Both the position numbers and the translations under genes were made by a program. The notes beneath the pieces were generated by a model. The model worked only from the letters and a program-made list of their open reading frames with translations. It searched no databases and was not told the origin of the DNA. A DNA stretch of 64,000 nucleotides, taken from Lactobacillus xujianguonis. Its GTDB lineage: Bacteria; Bacillota; Bacilli; Lactobacillales; Lactobacillaceae. Positions 32,123-39,447 of the stretch are shown piece after piece. The first letter of the stretch is position 1; the number at the start of each line of letters is the position of its first letter. The stretch covers positions 54,607 through 118,606 of the forward strand of contig NZ_ML136875.1 in the NCBI RefSeq assembly GCF_004009905.1. Reading direction: 5' to 3'.

Positions 32123-32390
32123 TGGGACACCACGGGACACCTTATAGGACGGGGCTTAATCTTACAGCCCCAAGGGATTAGACCTATATGGGCAATGGGA
32201 CACCACTTTCCAAACTTTCTCCCGTATGTGCCATATATGTTCCACAGCGTTTCACACTAGTATTTTACATACTTTTTTATATAAAAAGGTGTCCTAGTGT
32301 CCCATAAAGTGCTAAAAACGTTGATATATCAACGTTTATTAGGTGGACACCTCTAATGAAAATGGTGTCCTTTAGCGTCCTATGGTGTCC
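32123..32390. other. candidate replication origin of the satellite
   Basis: Directly downstream of the rep gene are at least eight copies of GGGACACC or its complement GGTGTCC, in both orientations (32123, 32133, 32196, 32288, 32297, 32342, 32364, 32384). They flank a perfect 22-bp palindrome at 32316-32337 in AT-rich DNA. SaPI-type islands place a similar iteron origin next to rep. Confidence 0.7.
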
Positions 32391-32394
32391 ATGA

Positions 32395-33729
32395 TTATCT
32401 TTTTTTAAAGCCCCTTACTCGTTTACCGTTGTAATATCCACGTTTACCGCTGTCATAATCAAAGACATTCTCCATTAAATTACGAATTTTAGTATCTTTA
32501 TACTTGTAAAGCTTATCCATTAATTCATGCGTGGGGATGAAACCAGCATTGTGAAAGTCATTATATAAAACGTCAGCCAATTCATCTTCTGCACTATCCA
32601 CGTATTCAAAGTTTTTGCGGTGGTTTTCTAGCAACTCTATTTGCTTGGGTGAAAGTAAAAAGGGATCTTTAGCTTGCTTATAAAGCCATACAGTTTCGCC
32701 CCAGATCTGTTGGACGTAATCAGGTGTTAGATCAGTAACAGGATTTAATTTTTGTTGGCTTTTATGTGTCATTAATGGTAAAAAGCGCCTTGTACCTGTT
32801 TTGTCTTTTAAATAGGTTCTGTTATTGGTAGTTCTAGCAAAGATAAATTTTTTAACGAATTGCTTTGGATGTTTGGCATAGGGCGGACGATATTTAAAAT
32901 TGTTATCAGTTAAAAAACGTTTTATTTCTTCAAATGAGCTTTTACTTGTAGCTGCCATTTCATCATCGTTAACGATAAACATACCAATTAAATTGCCTAA
33001 ATCATCCTTATCAGTAACCGAATTAAATTGATCTGTATATAGCCCCATTGGTGCTAGATTCTGTAGCAATGTGGTTTTACCTATACCTTGACTACCTACT
33101 AAATCTAATGATTGATCTATTTTGGTTAAGGGATGATAAACTTTAGCTACACCGCCCATAAACCACAGTCTAGTTATTAAAGATGTTACAGCGGATTTTT
33201 CTACGCCTAGAAATTTAGGGAAAAAACCGTCTAATCTACGTTTTTTATCATAATTTTTAAAAGCATTCTCCATATAATCGACCATAGGGTTAAAAGAGTG
33301 GCGTTGAGAAACTATATTTATAGCACTTTCGATTCTAGCTTTGTTAAAAATAGTGTGGTCATAGTCTGATTGATTTTCAATATAATTAGCTATTTCATCG
33401 TTGTAACTATCAATAAAAGAGCCTTTTTTAATATGAAGTTGTGATATTTCCTTAGTAATTTCATTTTCTTCTGAAAACTCATTGTATTGAAATGCACCTT
33501 TAAATATTGGGTCATTATCTAGAATAGCCACAACGTTTTTAATGCTGTCTTTCTTTATATTGCCGTTAGAATTAAGAACAAAAATAGAGCGCAATAATTT
33601 ATATTTTTTTACGTCTTTCTTTTGATCTTGTCTTACTTTATCAACTTTTTCTTGGTCTAAACTTTTTGATATTTTTGCTAATTCTTTGCCAATATTTAGC
33701 ATATTTTTTCCTTTATTTTTTGCGGTCAT
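32395..33729 (-). CDS. VapE-type replication helicase/initiator
   Basis: A 444-residue protein with a virulence-associated-E domain, used by satellites and some phages to open their own origin. Walker A GSQGIGKTT is at about residues 212-220, Walker B is IVNDDEM, and the later IFARTTNNRTYLKDKTGTRRFLPL contains the arginine-finger region. There is no obvious N-terminal primase domain, only about 150 helical residues. Start ATG 33729 has AAGGTGG upstream. A second in-frame ATG nine codons in has AAAGG and could be used instead. The candidate iteron origin begins at its stop codon. Confidence 0.85.
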   Translation of the reverse strand: MTAKNKGKNMLNIGKELAKISKSLDQEKVDKVRQDQKKDVKKYKLLRSIFVLNSNGNIKKDSIKNVVAILDNDPIFKGAFQYNEFSEENEITKEISQLHIKKGSFIDSYNDEIANYIENQSDYDHTIFNKARIESAINIVSQRHSFNPMVDYMENAFKNYDKKRRLDGFFPKFLGVEKSAVTSLITRLWFMGGVAKVYHPLTKIDQSLDLVGSQGIGKTTLLQNLAPMGLYTDQFNSVTDKDDLGNLIGMFIVNDDEMAATSKSSFEEIKRFLTDNNFKYRPPYAKHPKQFVKKFIFARTTNNRTYLKDKTGTRRFLPLMTHKSQQKLNPVTDLTPDYVQQIWGETVWLYKQAKDPFLLSPKQIELLENHRKNFEYVDSAEDELADVLYNDFHNAGFIPTHELMDKLYKYKDTKIRNLMENVFDYDSGKRGYYNGKRVRGFKKR

Positions 33730-33744
33730 TATCTAGCCACCTTT

Positions 33745-33858
33745 CTAAATGCTACCGCTTATAGAATCAATATCTACATCAATTTCCTGTAATGTATTAT
33801 TGATTGCTTCAAGATTTTTGTTTAGCTCCTTTAGTTCCTGTATTAATTCCTTATTCAT
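33745..33858 (-). CDS. 37-residue coiled-coil micro-protein before rep
   Basis: This short gene has a near-ideal GGAGGC site 7 bp before ATG 33858. The sequence (MNKELIQELKELNKNLEAIN, then TLQEIDVDIDSISGSI) is a leucine-heptad helix. It ends 15 bp before the rep start, so it is almost certainly translated with rep. A role as a rep co-factor or leader peptide is conjecture. Confidence 0.65.
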   Translation of the reverse strand: MNKELIQELKELNKNLEAINNTLQEIDVDIDSISGSI

Positions 33859-33874
33859 GTTTTTGCCTCCAAAC

Positions 33875-33904
33875 GTTAAACACTTAAGATTAATCCACCT
33901 GCAC
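33875..33904 (+). repeat. 30-bp repeat, copy 1 (rep operon upstream region)
   Basis: 27 of 30 bases match 35976-36005 in front of the integrase. The core is TTAAGATTA then CACCTGCAC. This copy is just upstream of the 37-residue/rep operon, in opposite orientation relative to that operon's direction. Confidence 0.7.
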
Positions 33905-33930
33905 GGGTTAACATGGTATAATTACATTAA

Positions 33931-33962
33931 TAAAAGCCTGCTAGAACTGTTTAAACTGGCTT
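33931..33962 (-). terminator. weak terminator of the regulator operon
   Basis: Minus strand AAGCC/GGCTT stem followed by TTTTA, 16 bp after the AlpA-like gene. Confidence 0.45.
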
Positions 33963-33977
33963 GCTTATTATTAGTAA

Positions 33978-34301
33978 TTAATACCGTTTTACTTGCTTGT
34001 TACTAGTTGCGATAGTAACAGGCTTTTTATTTTGCTTTTGTGAGGGCATTTCATGACTTGCTAGCCACTTGGTTATGCTTTGTTTGCCATAGAGCTTGCG
34101 ACCGTCAATATTAGCCACTGGCATCCCTAAAGAAGCCCAATATGTAATAGTTGAATCAGCAACACCAAAATATTTAGCTATTTCTTTGCGGTTTAAATAT
34201 GGTTTATTGGCGGTCGTGGCTTGCTTGATTGCATCCCTCACAACGTTAAGCACATAGGTTTTGATTTCTGTTTCTTGTGATTCATCCAATTTAAATTCCA
34301 T
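33978..34301 (-). CDS. AlpA/excisionase-like HTH protein
   Basis: A 107-residue DNA-binding protein. Residues ~35-85 (LNRKEIAKYFGVADSTITYWASLGMPVANIDGRKLYGKQSITKWL) form a MerR/Xis-like winged HTH of the helix_turn_helix_17 type. Proteins of this kind (AlpA, Xis) promote excision and can activate int in phage-like islands. It is the last gene of the divergent regulator operon and lies just before the 30-bp repeat shared by rep and int, which could be its binding site. The basic tail (KQNKKPVTIATSNKQVKRY) may add DNA contacts. Confidence 0.72.
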   Translation of the reverse strand: MEFKLDESQETEIKTYVLNVVRDAIKQATTANKPYLNRKEIAKYFGVADSTITYWASLGMPVANIDGRKLYGKQSITKWLASHEMPSQKQNKKPVTIATSNKQVKRY

Positions 34302-34303
34302 GA

Positions 34304-34531
34304 TTATTGCTCCTTTTCAATAAATTCGGCTTGATCTTCAAGGTTACCGCCTAGCTCTAAAATACTTTTACTTAGATACTTAAGTGTTTTCTTGGTGGTC
34401 AAGGGGTCGCTAGGGTCTTCTTCTTTGAGTTTGTCTATTTCATCGTTTATTGCATTAAAAAGTGGGTAGAGCTGTTCTGCTGTTCGCTTCATTTCATATA
34501 AAGCTTGATGCAATTTAATTTCATCGTTCAT
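34304..34531 (-). CDS. small coiled-coil hypothetical protein
   Basis: A 75-residue acidic helical protein (MNDEIKLHQALYEMKRTAEQLY and later KYLSKSILELGGNLEDQ) 2 bp upstream of the AlpA-like gene and 2 bp after the previous gene, a tight operon. RBS GGAGGC lies before the ATG. No family is recognised. Such short early-operon proteins are common in phages and satellites; function unknown. Confidence 0.65.
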   Translation of the reverse strand: MNDEIKLHQALYEMKRTAEQLYPLFNAINDEIDKLKEEDPSDPLTTKKTLKYLSKSILELGGNLEDQAEFIEKEQ

Positions 34532-34533
34532 TG

Positions 34534-34752
34534 TTAAGCCTCCATAGGTTCTAATTCATCAAAATCATATTCATTGCTTTGTAGTTCTTGAATGGTTTGG
34601 GCTAGTTCATTTCTCATAACCTCTATATATCTTTCAGGAATCTTATTTCGTCCATATTCCATAATCGTACCGTCTACAAATGCACAATAGAGGTAACCGT
34701 CCTTATACCAACGATTTACCACGTTTGAACCGTCTGCACTGTAATTAGTCAT
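34534..34752 (-). CDS. KTSC-like small protein
   Basis: A 72-residue protein whose core, SNVVNRWYKDGYLYCAFVDGTIMEYGRNKIPERYIEVM, resembles the KTSC fold found in small phage proteins. The acidic C-terminus ends in DELEPMEA. Its start overlaps the end of the Cro-like gene by 8 bp, so it is translated with it. The KTSC label is by eye only. No catalytic role is expected. Confidence 0.55.
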   Translation of the reverse strand: MTNYSADGSNVVNRWYKDGYLYCAFVDGTIMEYGRNKIPERYIEVMRNELAQTIQELQSNEYDFDELEPMEA

Positions 34753-34960
34753 GGTTTACCACCGCCTTAGTGGGATGCGTGGCAAGCCATGAATCAATTT
34801 TTTTGACCGTTTCAGAACGCAGACCGTCAGTTTTACCATTTATTACATTAGCCATAGTGTAACGGCTAACACCTAACTGTTGAGCTAGGGAGCTAATAGT
34901 TAAATTTCGTCTTCCTCGTTCGATTCTTAACGTTTCTAGTTGTTGATTTGTGATTTTCAT
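34745..34960 (-). CDS. Cro-like HTH regulator
   Basis: A 71-residue XRE-type repressor that is almost only a helix-turn-helix (ISSLAQQLGVSRYTMANVINGKTDGL). It is the first gene of the leftward operon and divergent from the CI-like gene, with shared operators between them, which is the classic lysis/lysogeny switch layout. It should repress the CI promoter and allow excision and replication genes to be expressed. Confidence 0.82.
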   Translation of the reverse strand: MKITNQQLETLRIERGRRNLTISSLAQQLGVSRYTMANVINGKTDGLRSETVKKIDSWLATHPTKAVVNHD

Positions 34961-34971
34961 TTGTAAAACCT

Positions 34972-35070
34972 CGTTTCTAGTATTTACGTTTCCAGTATTG
35001 GAAACTTCATAAGTAAAATATAATCTAAGTTTCCATAAAAAAGCAACAAAAAGTTTCTCGTTTTGGAAAC
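34972..35070. promoter_or_regulatory. divergent CI/Cro operator region
   Basis: A perfect 18-bp operator GTTTCC-N6-GGAAAC (34988-35005), a second near-perfect copy (35053-35070), and half-sites at 34973 and 35029 fill the gap between the two repressor genes. The second copy lies just upstream of the CI-gene -10-like TATGATATT. Confidence 0.75.
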
Positions 35071-35112
35071 ATTTTATGATATTATTTAATTAAATAAGTG
35101 AGGTGAAATTTT

Positions 35113-35634
35113 GTGAATCGAATTAAACAACTTAGAAAAGAAAATGATCTAACCTTAACAGGATTAGGGGAACAATTAAATTTACCTAAGGGAACATTAA
35201 GCAGATACGAAAACGGCATACGTGAGCCTAAAGAACCAACTTGGCAAGCACTGGCTGACTTCTTTAATGTGTCAGTGGACTATTTAAAGGGCTATGGTTA
35301 TTCAAAGGGCTACATCTATAAACAGTTAGATGATGCTTACAAAGAAAAATGGAAAGACCCAACAGGGCAAATAATGGGCGGTAGTTTTGATAAAACAGTT
35401 GATGCTTATTTGAAACAAGCCAAAATAAAAAAGCCCTCCAAGATTGATAAAAATTTTTGGAAAGCTAATTTTAGTTACTTATTTAATACTCCAAATATTA
35501 ATCGACTGTTAACTACTAAAGATAAATATAGTGATGATGATATTAAATTAATGCTAGAAACTACTATATTTTTTAACTTTAACGGTATGAAACAAATAAT
35601 AGATTATTACGAACATCAATCTAATCATTCCTAA
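35113..35634 (+). CDS. CI-like master repressor
   Basis: A 173-residue XRE-family regulator. The N-terminal HTH (IKQLRKENDLTLTGLGEQLNLPKGTLSRYENG) is followed by FNVSVDYLKGYG, as in Stl/CI-type repressors. The C-terminal ~100 residues have no recognisable peptidase (LexA-like) motif, so derepression probably comes from a protein partner, as with SaPI Stl, rather than RecA-driven self-cleavage. GAGGTG precedes a start at 35113. Confidence 0.82.
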   Translation: MNRIKQLRKENDLTLTGLGEQLNLPKGTLSRYENGIREPKEPTWQALADFFNVSVDYLKGYGYSKGYIYKQLDDAYKEKWKDPTGQIMGGSFDKTVDAYLKQAKIKKPSKIDKNFWKANFSYLFNTPNINRLLTTKDKYSDDDIKLMLETTIFFNFNGMKQIIDYYEHQSNHS

Positions 35635-35641
35635 TACTAAC

Positions 35642-35912
35642 TAATGCTGACATCGCAATTATAGAGCCCTGTTCATTCTGATTGACCTCAAATTCTAAGT
35701 GGTTCAAAGTCACTTAAAGGATGAAGTAACGTTTCGTTACTGAATAAACAGGTCGTTCCGAACGACCTGAAATCAATCAGATGGATTTAGAAAATTGTAA
35801 AGATGACCACAATGACAGGTTTTGACAAGTTTAACCTTGGGTTTTCTAAATGCGTCAGACGCATTTTAATGCTGACATCGCAATTATAGAGCCTAGTTCG
35901 TTCTGATTAATC
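35642..35912 (+). other. oriT-like region: two 46-bp direct repeats with four hairpins between
   Basis: The 398-bp gap before the integrase has a direct repeat at 35642-35686 and 35868-35912 that begins TAATGCTGACATCGCAATT. Between the copies are four perfect inverted repeats: 35696-35716 (TAAGTG/CACTTA), 35727-35741 (GTAACG/CGTTAC), 35749-35770 (CAGGTCGTT/AACGACCTG) and 35849-35865 (AATGCGT/ACGCATT). The repeat start matches the candidate oriT of the Region 1 relaxase at 21 of 24 bases. Confidence 0.55.
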
Positions 35913-35975
35913 GTTAGTTGATTATCTTACATCCCACAGCGGGGGTAAAATACAGACCTCACATATTCAATTTGT

Positions 35976-36005
35976 GTTAAACATTTAAGATTAGTTCACC
36001 TGCAC
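35976..36005 (+). repeat. 30-bp repeat, copy 2 (integrase upstream region)
   Basis: The second copy of the 33875 repeat, ending 27 bp before the integrase ATG. Confidence 0.7.
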
Positions 36006-36031
36006 ATGTACTAATTAAAGAGGTTATTAAC

Positions 36032-37183
36032 ATGTATAATGATATTAAGGAATACACCACGCCTAGTGGTGAGAAGAGATACAAGTTTTTAATCTATGTG
36101 GGACGGGATGAAACAACAGGACGTACGATTCAGATTAAGAAGCAAGGTTTTAAAACACAAGATGAGGCATTAGAAAGTTACTTGAAGTATCGTTTAAAGG
36201 TAGTAAAGGGAGAATATACCCCTGTAAGCAAGAAAAATCTAACCTTCAAGCAACTATTTGAAATGTGGTTGAAGTCATATAGAACAACTGTAAAAGAAAG
36301 TACATACGCTACCACATTGCGTTACTTTAATGGCCATATCTTAAAATCGTTGGGGACAATCCTAATAAGTAAGTTAACGGTTCTTAATTGTCAGCAAGCC
36401 GTAAACGAATGGTTTATTGAAGCTCCTAGAACCTATAAAAGATTTATTAGGTACGTGAACAATGTACTTGATTATGGTGTTGATTTAGAGTTAATTACTA
36501 AGAATCCAATGAGAAAAGTAATTCGGCCTAAGACGCCACAAACAAAGAAGCCGTTTACTGACTTTTACTCAAAGGATGAATTAAACGTCTTTCTAAGGGA
36601 TGCCAAGGAATACAATTTTAGATATTTCATTTTCTTTAGACTATTAGCATATTCAGGCATGCGTAAAGGTGAATGTTTGGCGCTTAAATGGTCGGATATT
36701 GATTTTAAGGATAATACTATTAGTATTAACAAGTCAGTCACTCAAGGGCTAAATAATCGTTTGTATCTATCAAATGGTAAAACCATTAACAGTATTAGAA
36801 CGCTTGATATGGACACTCAAACAATGGAATATTTGAAAGAGTGGAGAACATCCCAGCAAAAGCAGATGTTTAAACTAGGCTTTAACTTCTTAAGTCAGGA
36901 CAACTTTATTTTCCCTACTGTTAACAATGAAATTACACAGCCATCAAAGCCAACGCAATGGAACAATGCTATTTGTAAGAAGTATGGTTTAAGACATATT
37001 AAAGTTCACGGCTTTAGACATACGCATGCTTCTTTATTATTTGAAGCTGGTGTATCTATGCAAAATGTGAAAGAACGCTTAGGACATGCGAATATTGAAA
37101 CCACAATGGATATTTATACGCACGTAACTAAGAAACAGAAAGAAGAAACGGCTAACCAATTCGCAAGCTATATGGAGAATTAG
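36032..37183 (+). CDS. int: tyrosine recombinase integrase of the satellite
   Basis: A 383-residue phage-type integrase. The N-terminal arm-binding domain (YTTPSGEKRYKFLIYVGRD, residues ~5-50) is followed by a SAM-like core-binding domain (about 65-150) and a catalytic domain with R in YSGMRKGE, H-x-x-R in HGFRHTHASLL and the nucleophile Tyr in TTMDIYTH. AGAGG lies upstream of ATG 36032. The gene ends 77 bp before attR, with the right arm sites in between. It should catalyse integration into tRNA-Gln(CTG). Confidence 0.95.
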   Translation: MYNDIKEYTTPSGEKRYKFLIYVGRDETTGRTIQIKKQGFKTQDEALESYLKYRLKVVKGEYTPVSKKNLTFKQLFEMWLKSYRTTVKESTYATTLRYFNGHILKSLGTILISKLTVLNCQQAVNEWFIEAPRTYKRFIRYVNNVLDYGVDLELITKNPMRKVIRPKTPQTKKPFTDFYSKDELNVFLRDAKEYNFRYFIFFRLLAYSGMRKGECLALKWSDIDFKDNTISINKSVTQGLNNRLYLSNGKTINSIRTLDMDTQTMEYLKEWRTSQQKQMFKLGFNFLSQDNFIFPTVNNEITQPSKPTQWNNAICKKYGLRHIKVHGFRHTHASLLFEAGVSMQNVKERLGHANIETTMDIYTHVTKKQKEETANQFASYMEN

Positions 37184-37184
37184 C

Positions 37185-37204
37185 CTTCATATGCAACTTC
37201 ATAT
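37185..37204 (+). repeat. right integrase arm sites
   Basis: CTTCATAT at 37185 and 37197, spaced 12 bp in the same orientation as the left pair. Confidence 0.6.
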
Positions 37205-37259
37205 CCAGAGCCGTTTTTGTGAAAGCTTGAGTATTAAGGCACTAAGAGGTATAAGGCTA

Positions 37260-37277
37260 GAGCCCCAATATCTCAAT
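37260..37277 (+). repeat. attR core
   Basis: The second copy of the 18-bp core repeat, matching the 3' end of tRNA-Gln(CTG). Confidence 0.85.
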
Positions 37278-37284
37278 AAGATAT

Positions 37285-37318
37285 GAAAAAAGCACTAGAT
37301 TTCTCTAGTGCTTTTTTC
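37285..37318. terminator. bidirectional terminator at the element-murT junction
   Basis: A perfect stem AAAAAAGCACTAG/CTAGTGCTTTTTT with A/T runs on both sides. It ends murT on the minus strand and, before the insertion, presumably the tRNA transcript. Confidence 0.85.
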
Positions 37319-37329
37319 GTTTGCTCTAA

Positions 37330-38682
37330 CTACATACCAGCTTTAATAATCTTCTTCTCAGCCATTGCTTTTCTTAAAGCAAGCATAGCTGTATAAGTTG
37401 AAAGAATATAAACTTTCTTAGTTGGTAGATTCTTGATTTCTTCAATCAAACTGTCATCATCTGGGTTAGTCAACATTTGTCCAGGAGCAAAACCGGCAAT
37501 CTCTAAACGGAAGCCCATGTCATGCCAGCGTTGTCCACCAACCAAAACTCGTTTGATTTTACTCTTGTCTAGGCCTTCAAAGTCAGCATCCCAAATCCAA
37601 GAAGTGTCAATCCCATCAGCATGGTTAGCGTTCAATAAGGTAACTAAAGAGTAGTCATCTTTTTCAGTATTGAGCATATGCAAGACTTCATCAAGTCCAA
37701 CTGGGTTCTTAACTAGGACCAAGTCGATTTCCTTGTTGCCATAATGAATCATTTCTTGACGACCAAAGATTCGCTTATTTTCCGCAAAGGCTTGGGCAAC
37801 TTCTTCATCACTTAGGCCAAATTCTCGTGCAACTGCATAAGCTGTTAAGGCATTGTAAATGTTGTAAGTACCGCCAATGTTAATTGAGTAGTCTTTTTGT
37901 CCCATTTGGAACTTCAAACTGTTAGGAGTTTGTTCAATAATTTTATTAACAGTGTATTTTAGTTCAGGACGGTGGTAGCCGCAGTTAGGACAGAAAAAGT
38001 CACCTAAATTAGCATAAATGCGTTCATGATAATGTAAAACATGATCACATCTTGGGCAAAGAACACCATCCGTGTTAACTGGAGCTTTAAGGTCAGTTTC
38101 TTCATTATCATCAGCTAATTTGAAACCAAAATAAACTTTAGGATTAGGCAAATCAAATGATGAGAAAATACTGGCGTCACCGTTAGCAATTATTTTAGCT
38201 TTAGGTGCTAATTTAATTCCGTTGACGATTTTATCGTAAGTAGTATAAATTTCGCCATACCGATCCATTTGATCACGAAAAATATTAGTTAAGACAAAGG
38301 TTGAAGGGTGAAGTAATTGGGTGACCATTTTGACATTTGCTTCATCTACTTCTAGGACAGCAATTTTCCGCTTAACATGTTTGTGTTTGTGTGCTAAAAA
38401 GGCAGTGACAATTCCTTGCTGCATATTTGAGCCAGAAGGATTAGTTAAAATGTCACCGTATTTTTTCTTTAACGCTTCCACAATTAGGGCGGTGGTCATG
38501 GTTTTACCGTTGGTTCCCGTCACGATAATTGTTTCATATCCCTTGGCTAATGAATTTAAGACCTCAGGATCAAATTTCATTGCTAATTTGCCAGGAAAAC
38601 TGGTTCCACCTTTTAAGACATTGTGTAAAAACCAGTAAGAAGATTTTCCTGCAACTTTTGCGATTCCAGATTTTAGACTCAT
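37330..38682 (-). CDS. murT: MurT, lipid II amidation ligase subunit
   Basis: A 450-residue Mur-ligase relative that, with GatD, amidates the D-Glu of lipid II. The ATP loop is VTGTNGKTMTT, a Cys4 zinc ribbon is visible as CPRC...CPNC at about residues 205-232, and the C-terminal DUF1727 region runs from about 330. ATG 38682 has GAGGG upstream; the frame from 38697 uses GTG without a better site. The partner gatD, usually adjacent, is not on either side: the satellite attR is downstream and tdk is divergent upstream. Confidence 0.9.
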   Translation of the reverse strand: MSLKSGIAKVAGKSSYWFLHNVLKGGTSFPGKLAMKFDPEVLNSLAKGYETIIVTGTNGKTMTTALIVEALKKKYGDILTNPSGSNMQQGIVTAFLAHKHKHVKRKIAVLEVDEANVKMVTQLLHPSTFVLTNIFRDQMDRYGEIYTTYDKIVNGIKLAPKAKIIANGDASIFSSFDLPNPKVYFGFKLADDNEETDLKAPVNTDGVLCPRCDHVLHYHERIYANLGDFFCPNCGYHRPELKYTVNKIIEQTPNSLKFQMGQKDYSINIGGTYNIYNALTAYAVAREFGLSDEEVAQAFAENKRIFGRQEMIHYGNKEIDLVLVKNPVGLDEVLHMLNTEKDDYSLVTLLNANHADGIDTSWIWDADFEGLDKSKIKRVLVGGQRWHDMGFRLEIAGFAPGQMLTNPDDDSLIEEIKNLPTKKVYILSTYTAMLALRKAMAEKKIIKAGM

Positions 38683-38822
38683 GTGTATATCCCTCACTTC
38701 AAAACTATTTTTTACTATATCATATAGCGGGGTGTAAAACGAGTTTTTGCGCGTGTTTCAATGCATAAAATTTGATTTTCATTTATACTATTAAACGGAT
38801 ATTTTGATAAAGGGGAATCATA

Positions 38823-39422
38823 ATGGCGCAATTGTTTTTTAGATATGGTGCAATGAGCAGCGGTAAGACAATTGAAATCCTTAAAGTGGCTCATAATTAT
38901 GAGGCGCAGGGGAGAAAAATTGCCTTGATGACAAGTAGCGTAGATAATCGAAGCGGTGTTGGTACAGTTGCTTCGCGAATTGGTCTGCATCGTCAAGCAG
39001 TTCCAGTTAATGATGAAATGAACTTGTATGACTACGTACAAAGTAAGAGCAAGTGGGATGTTGCCGAAGGTGATGGAAAAATTGCCTGTGTGTTAATTGA
39101 TGAAGCTCAGTTTTTAAAAAAGCATCATGTATTAGAATGCGCTAGAATTGTTGATGAGTTAAAGATTCCGGTTATGGCGTTTGGTCTGAAAAATGATTTT
39201 CAGAATCATTTATTTGAAGGCAGCGAAAATTTATTGATTTATGCTGATAAGATTGAAGAGATGAAAACAATCTGTCATTATTGTGGTCATAAAGCAACAA
39301 TGAATTTACGTGTGAATAATCATCAACCGGTTTATGAAGGTGAACAAGTTCAAATTGGTGGCGATGAAAGTTACTATCCAGTTTGCCGTTTTCACTATTT
39401 TCATCCAGGTGAAACAAGATAA
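38823..39422 (+). CDS. tdk: thymidine kinase
   Basis: A 199-residue enzyme that phosphorylates thymidine for salvage. The P-loop is GAMSSGKT (residues 9-16), the lasso and Walker B-like IDEAQFL are present, and the zinc site is CHYCG and CRFH. It starts the tdk-prfA-prmC-tsaC run, an arrangement widely conserved in lactobacilli. Confidence 0.95.
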   Translation: MAQLFFRYGAMSSGKTIEILKVAHNYEAQGRKIALMTSSVDNRSGVGTVASRIGLHRQAVPVNDEMNLYDYVQSKSKWDVAEGDGKIACVLIDEAQFLKKHHVLECARIVDELKIPVMAFGLKNDFQNHLFEGSENLLIYADKIEEMKTICHYCGHKATMNLRVNNHQPVYEGEQVQIGGDESYYPVCRFHYFHPGETR

Positions 39423-39447
39423 TTAAGGAATAAAGGAGTCGAAGAAA

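Larger units (their letters stand above)
29813..37277. mobile_element. PICI-like phage satellite inserted in tRNA-Gln(CTG)
   Basis: The 7.5-kb element is bounded by an 18-bp direct repeat, GAGCCCCAATATCTCAAT, at 29813-29830 (inside the tRNA) and 37260-37277. The integrase lies next to the right end. A CI/Cro-type switch, AlpA-like protein, VapE-like helicase and iteron origin follow the gene order of Gram-positive phage-inducible islands (int-repressor, then divergent regulators and rep). Terminase and structural genes are absent. A cryptic prophage remnant is the main alternative. Confidence 0.8.

Noticed and set aside
33917..33922. TATAAT on the plus strand after the 30-bp repeat
   Set aside because: No -35 at a suitable distance and no downstream plus-strand gene; it also overlaps the terminator region of the regulator operon.
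33749..34006. 85-codon plus-strand frame between rep and the AlpA-like gene
   Set aside because: It is antisense to the well supported 37-residue gene, has no ribosome-binding site and is leucine-rich as expected of a shadow frame.
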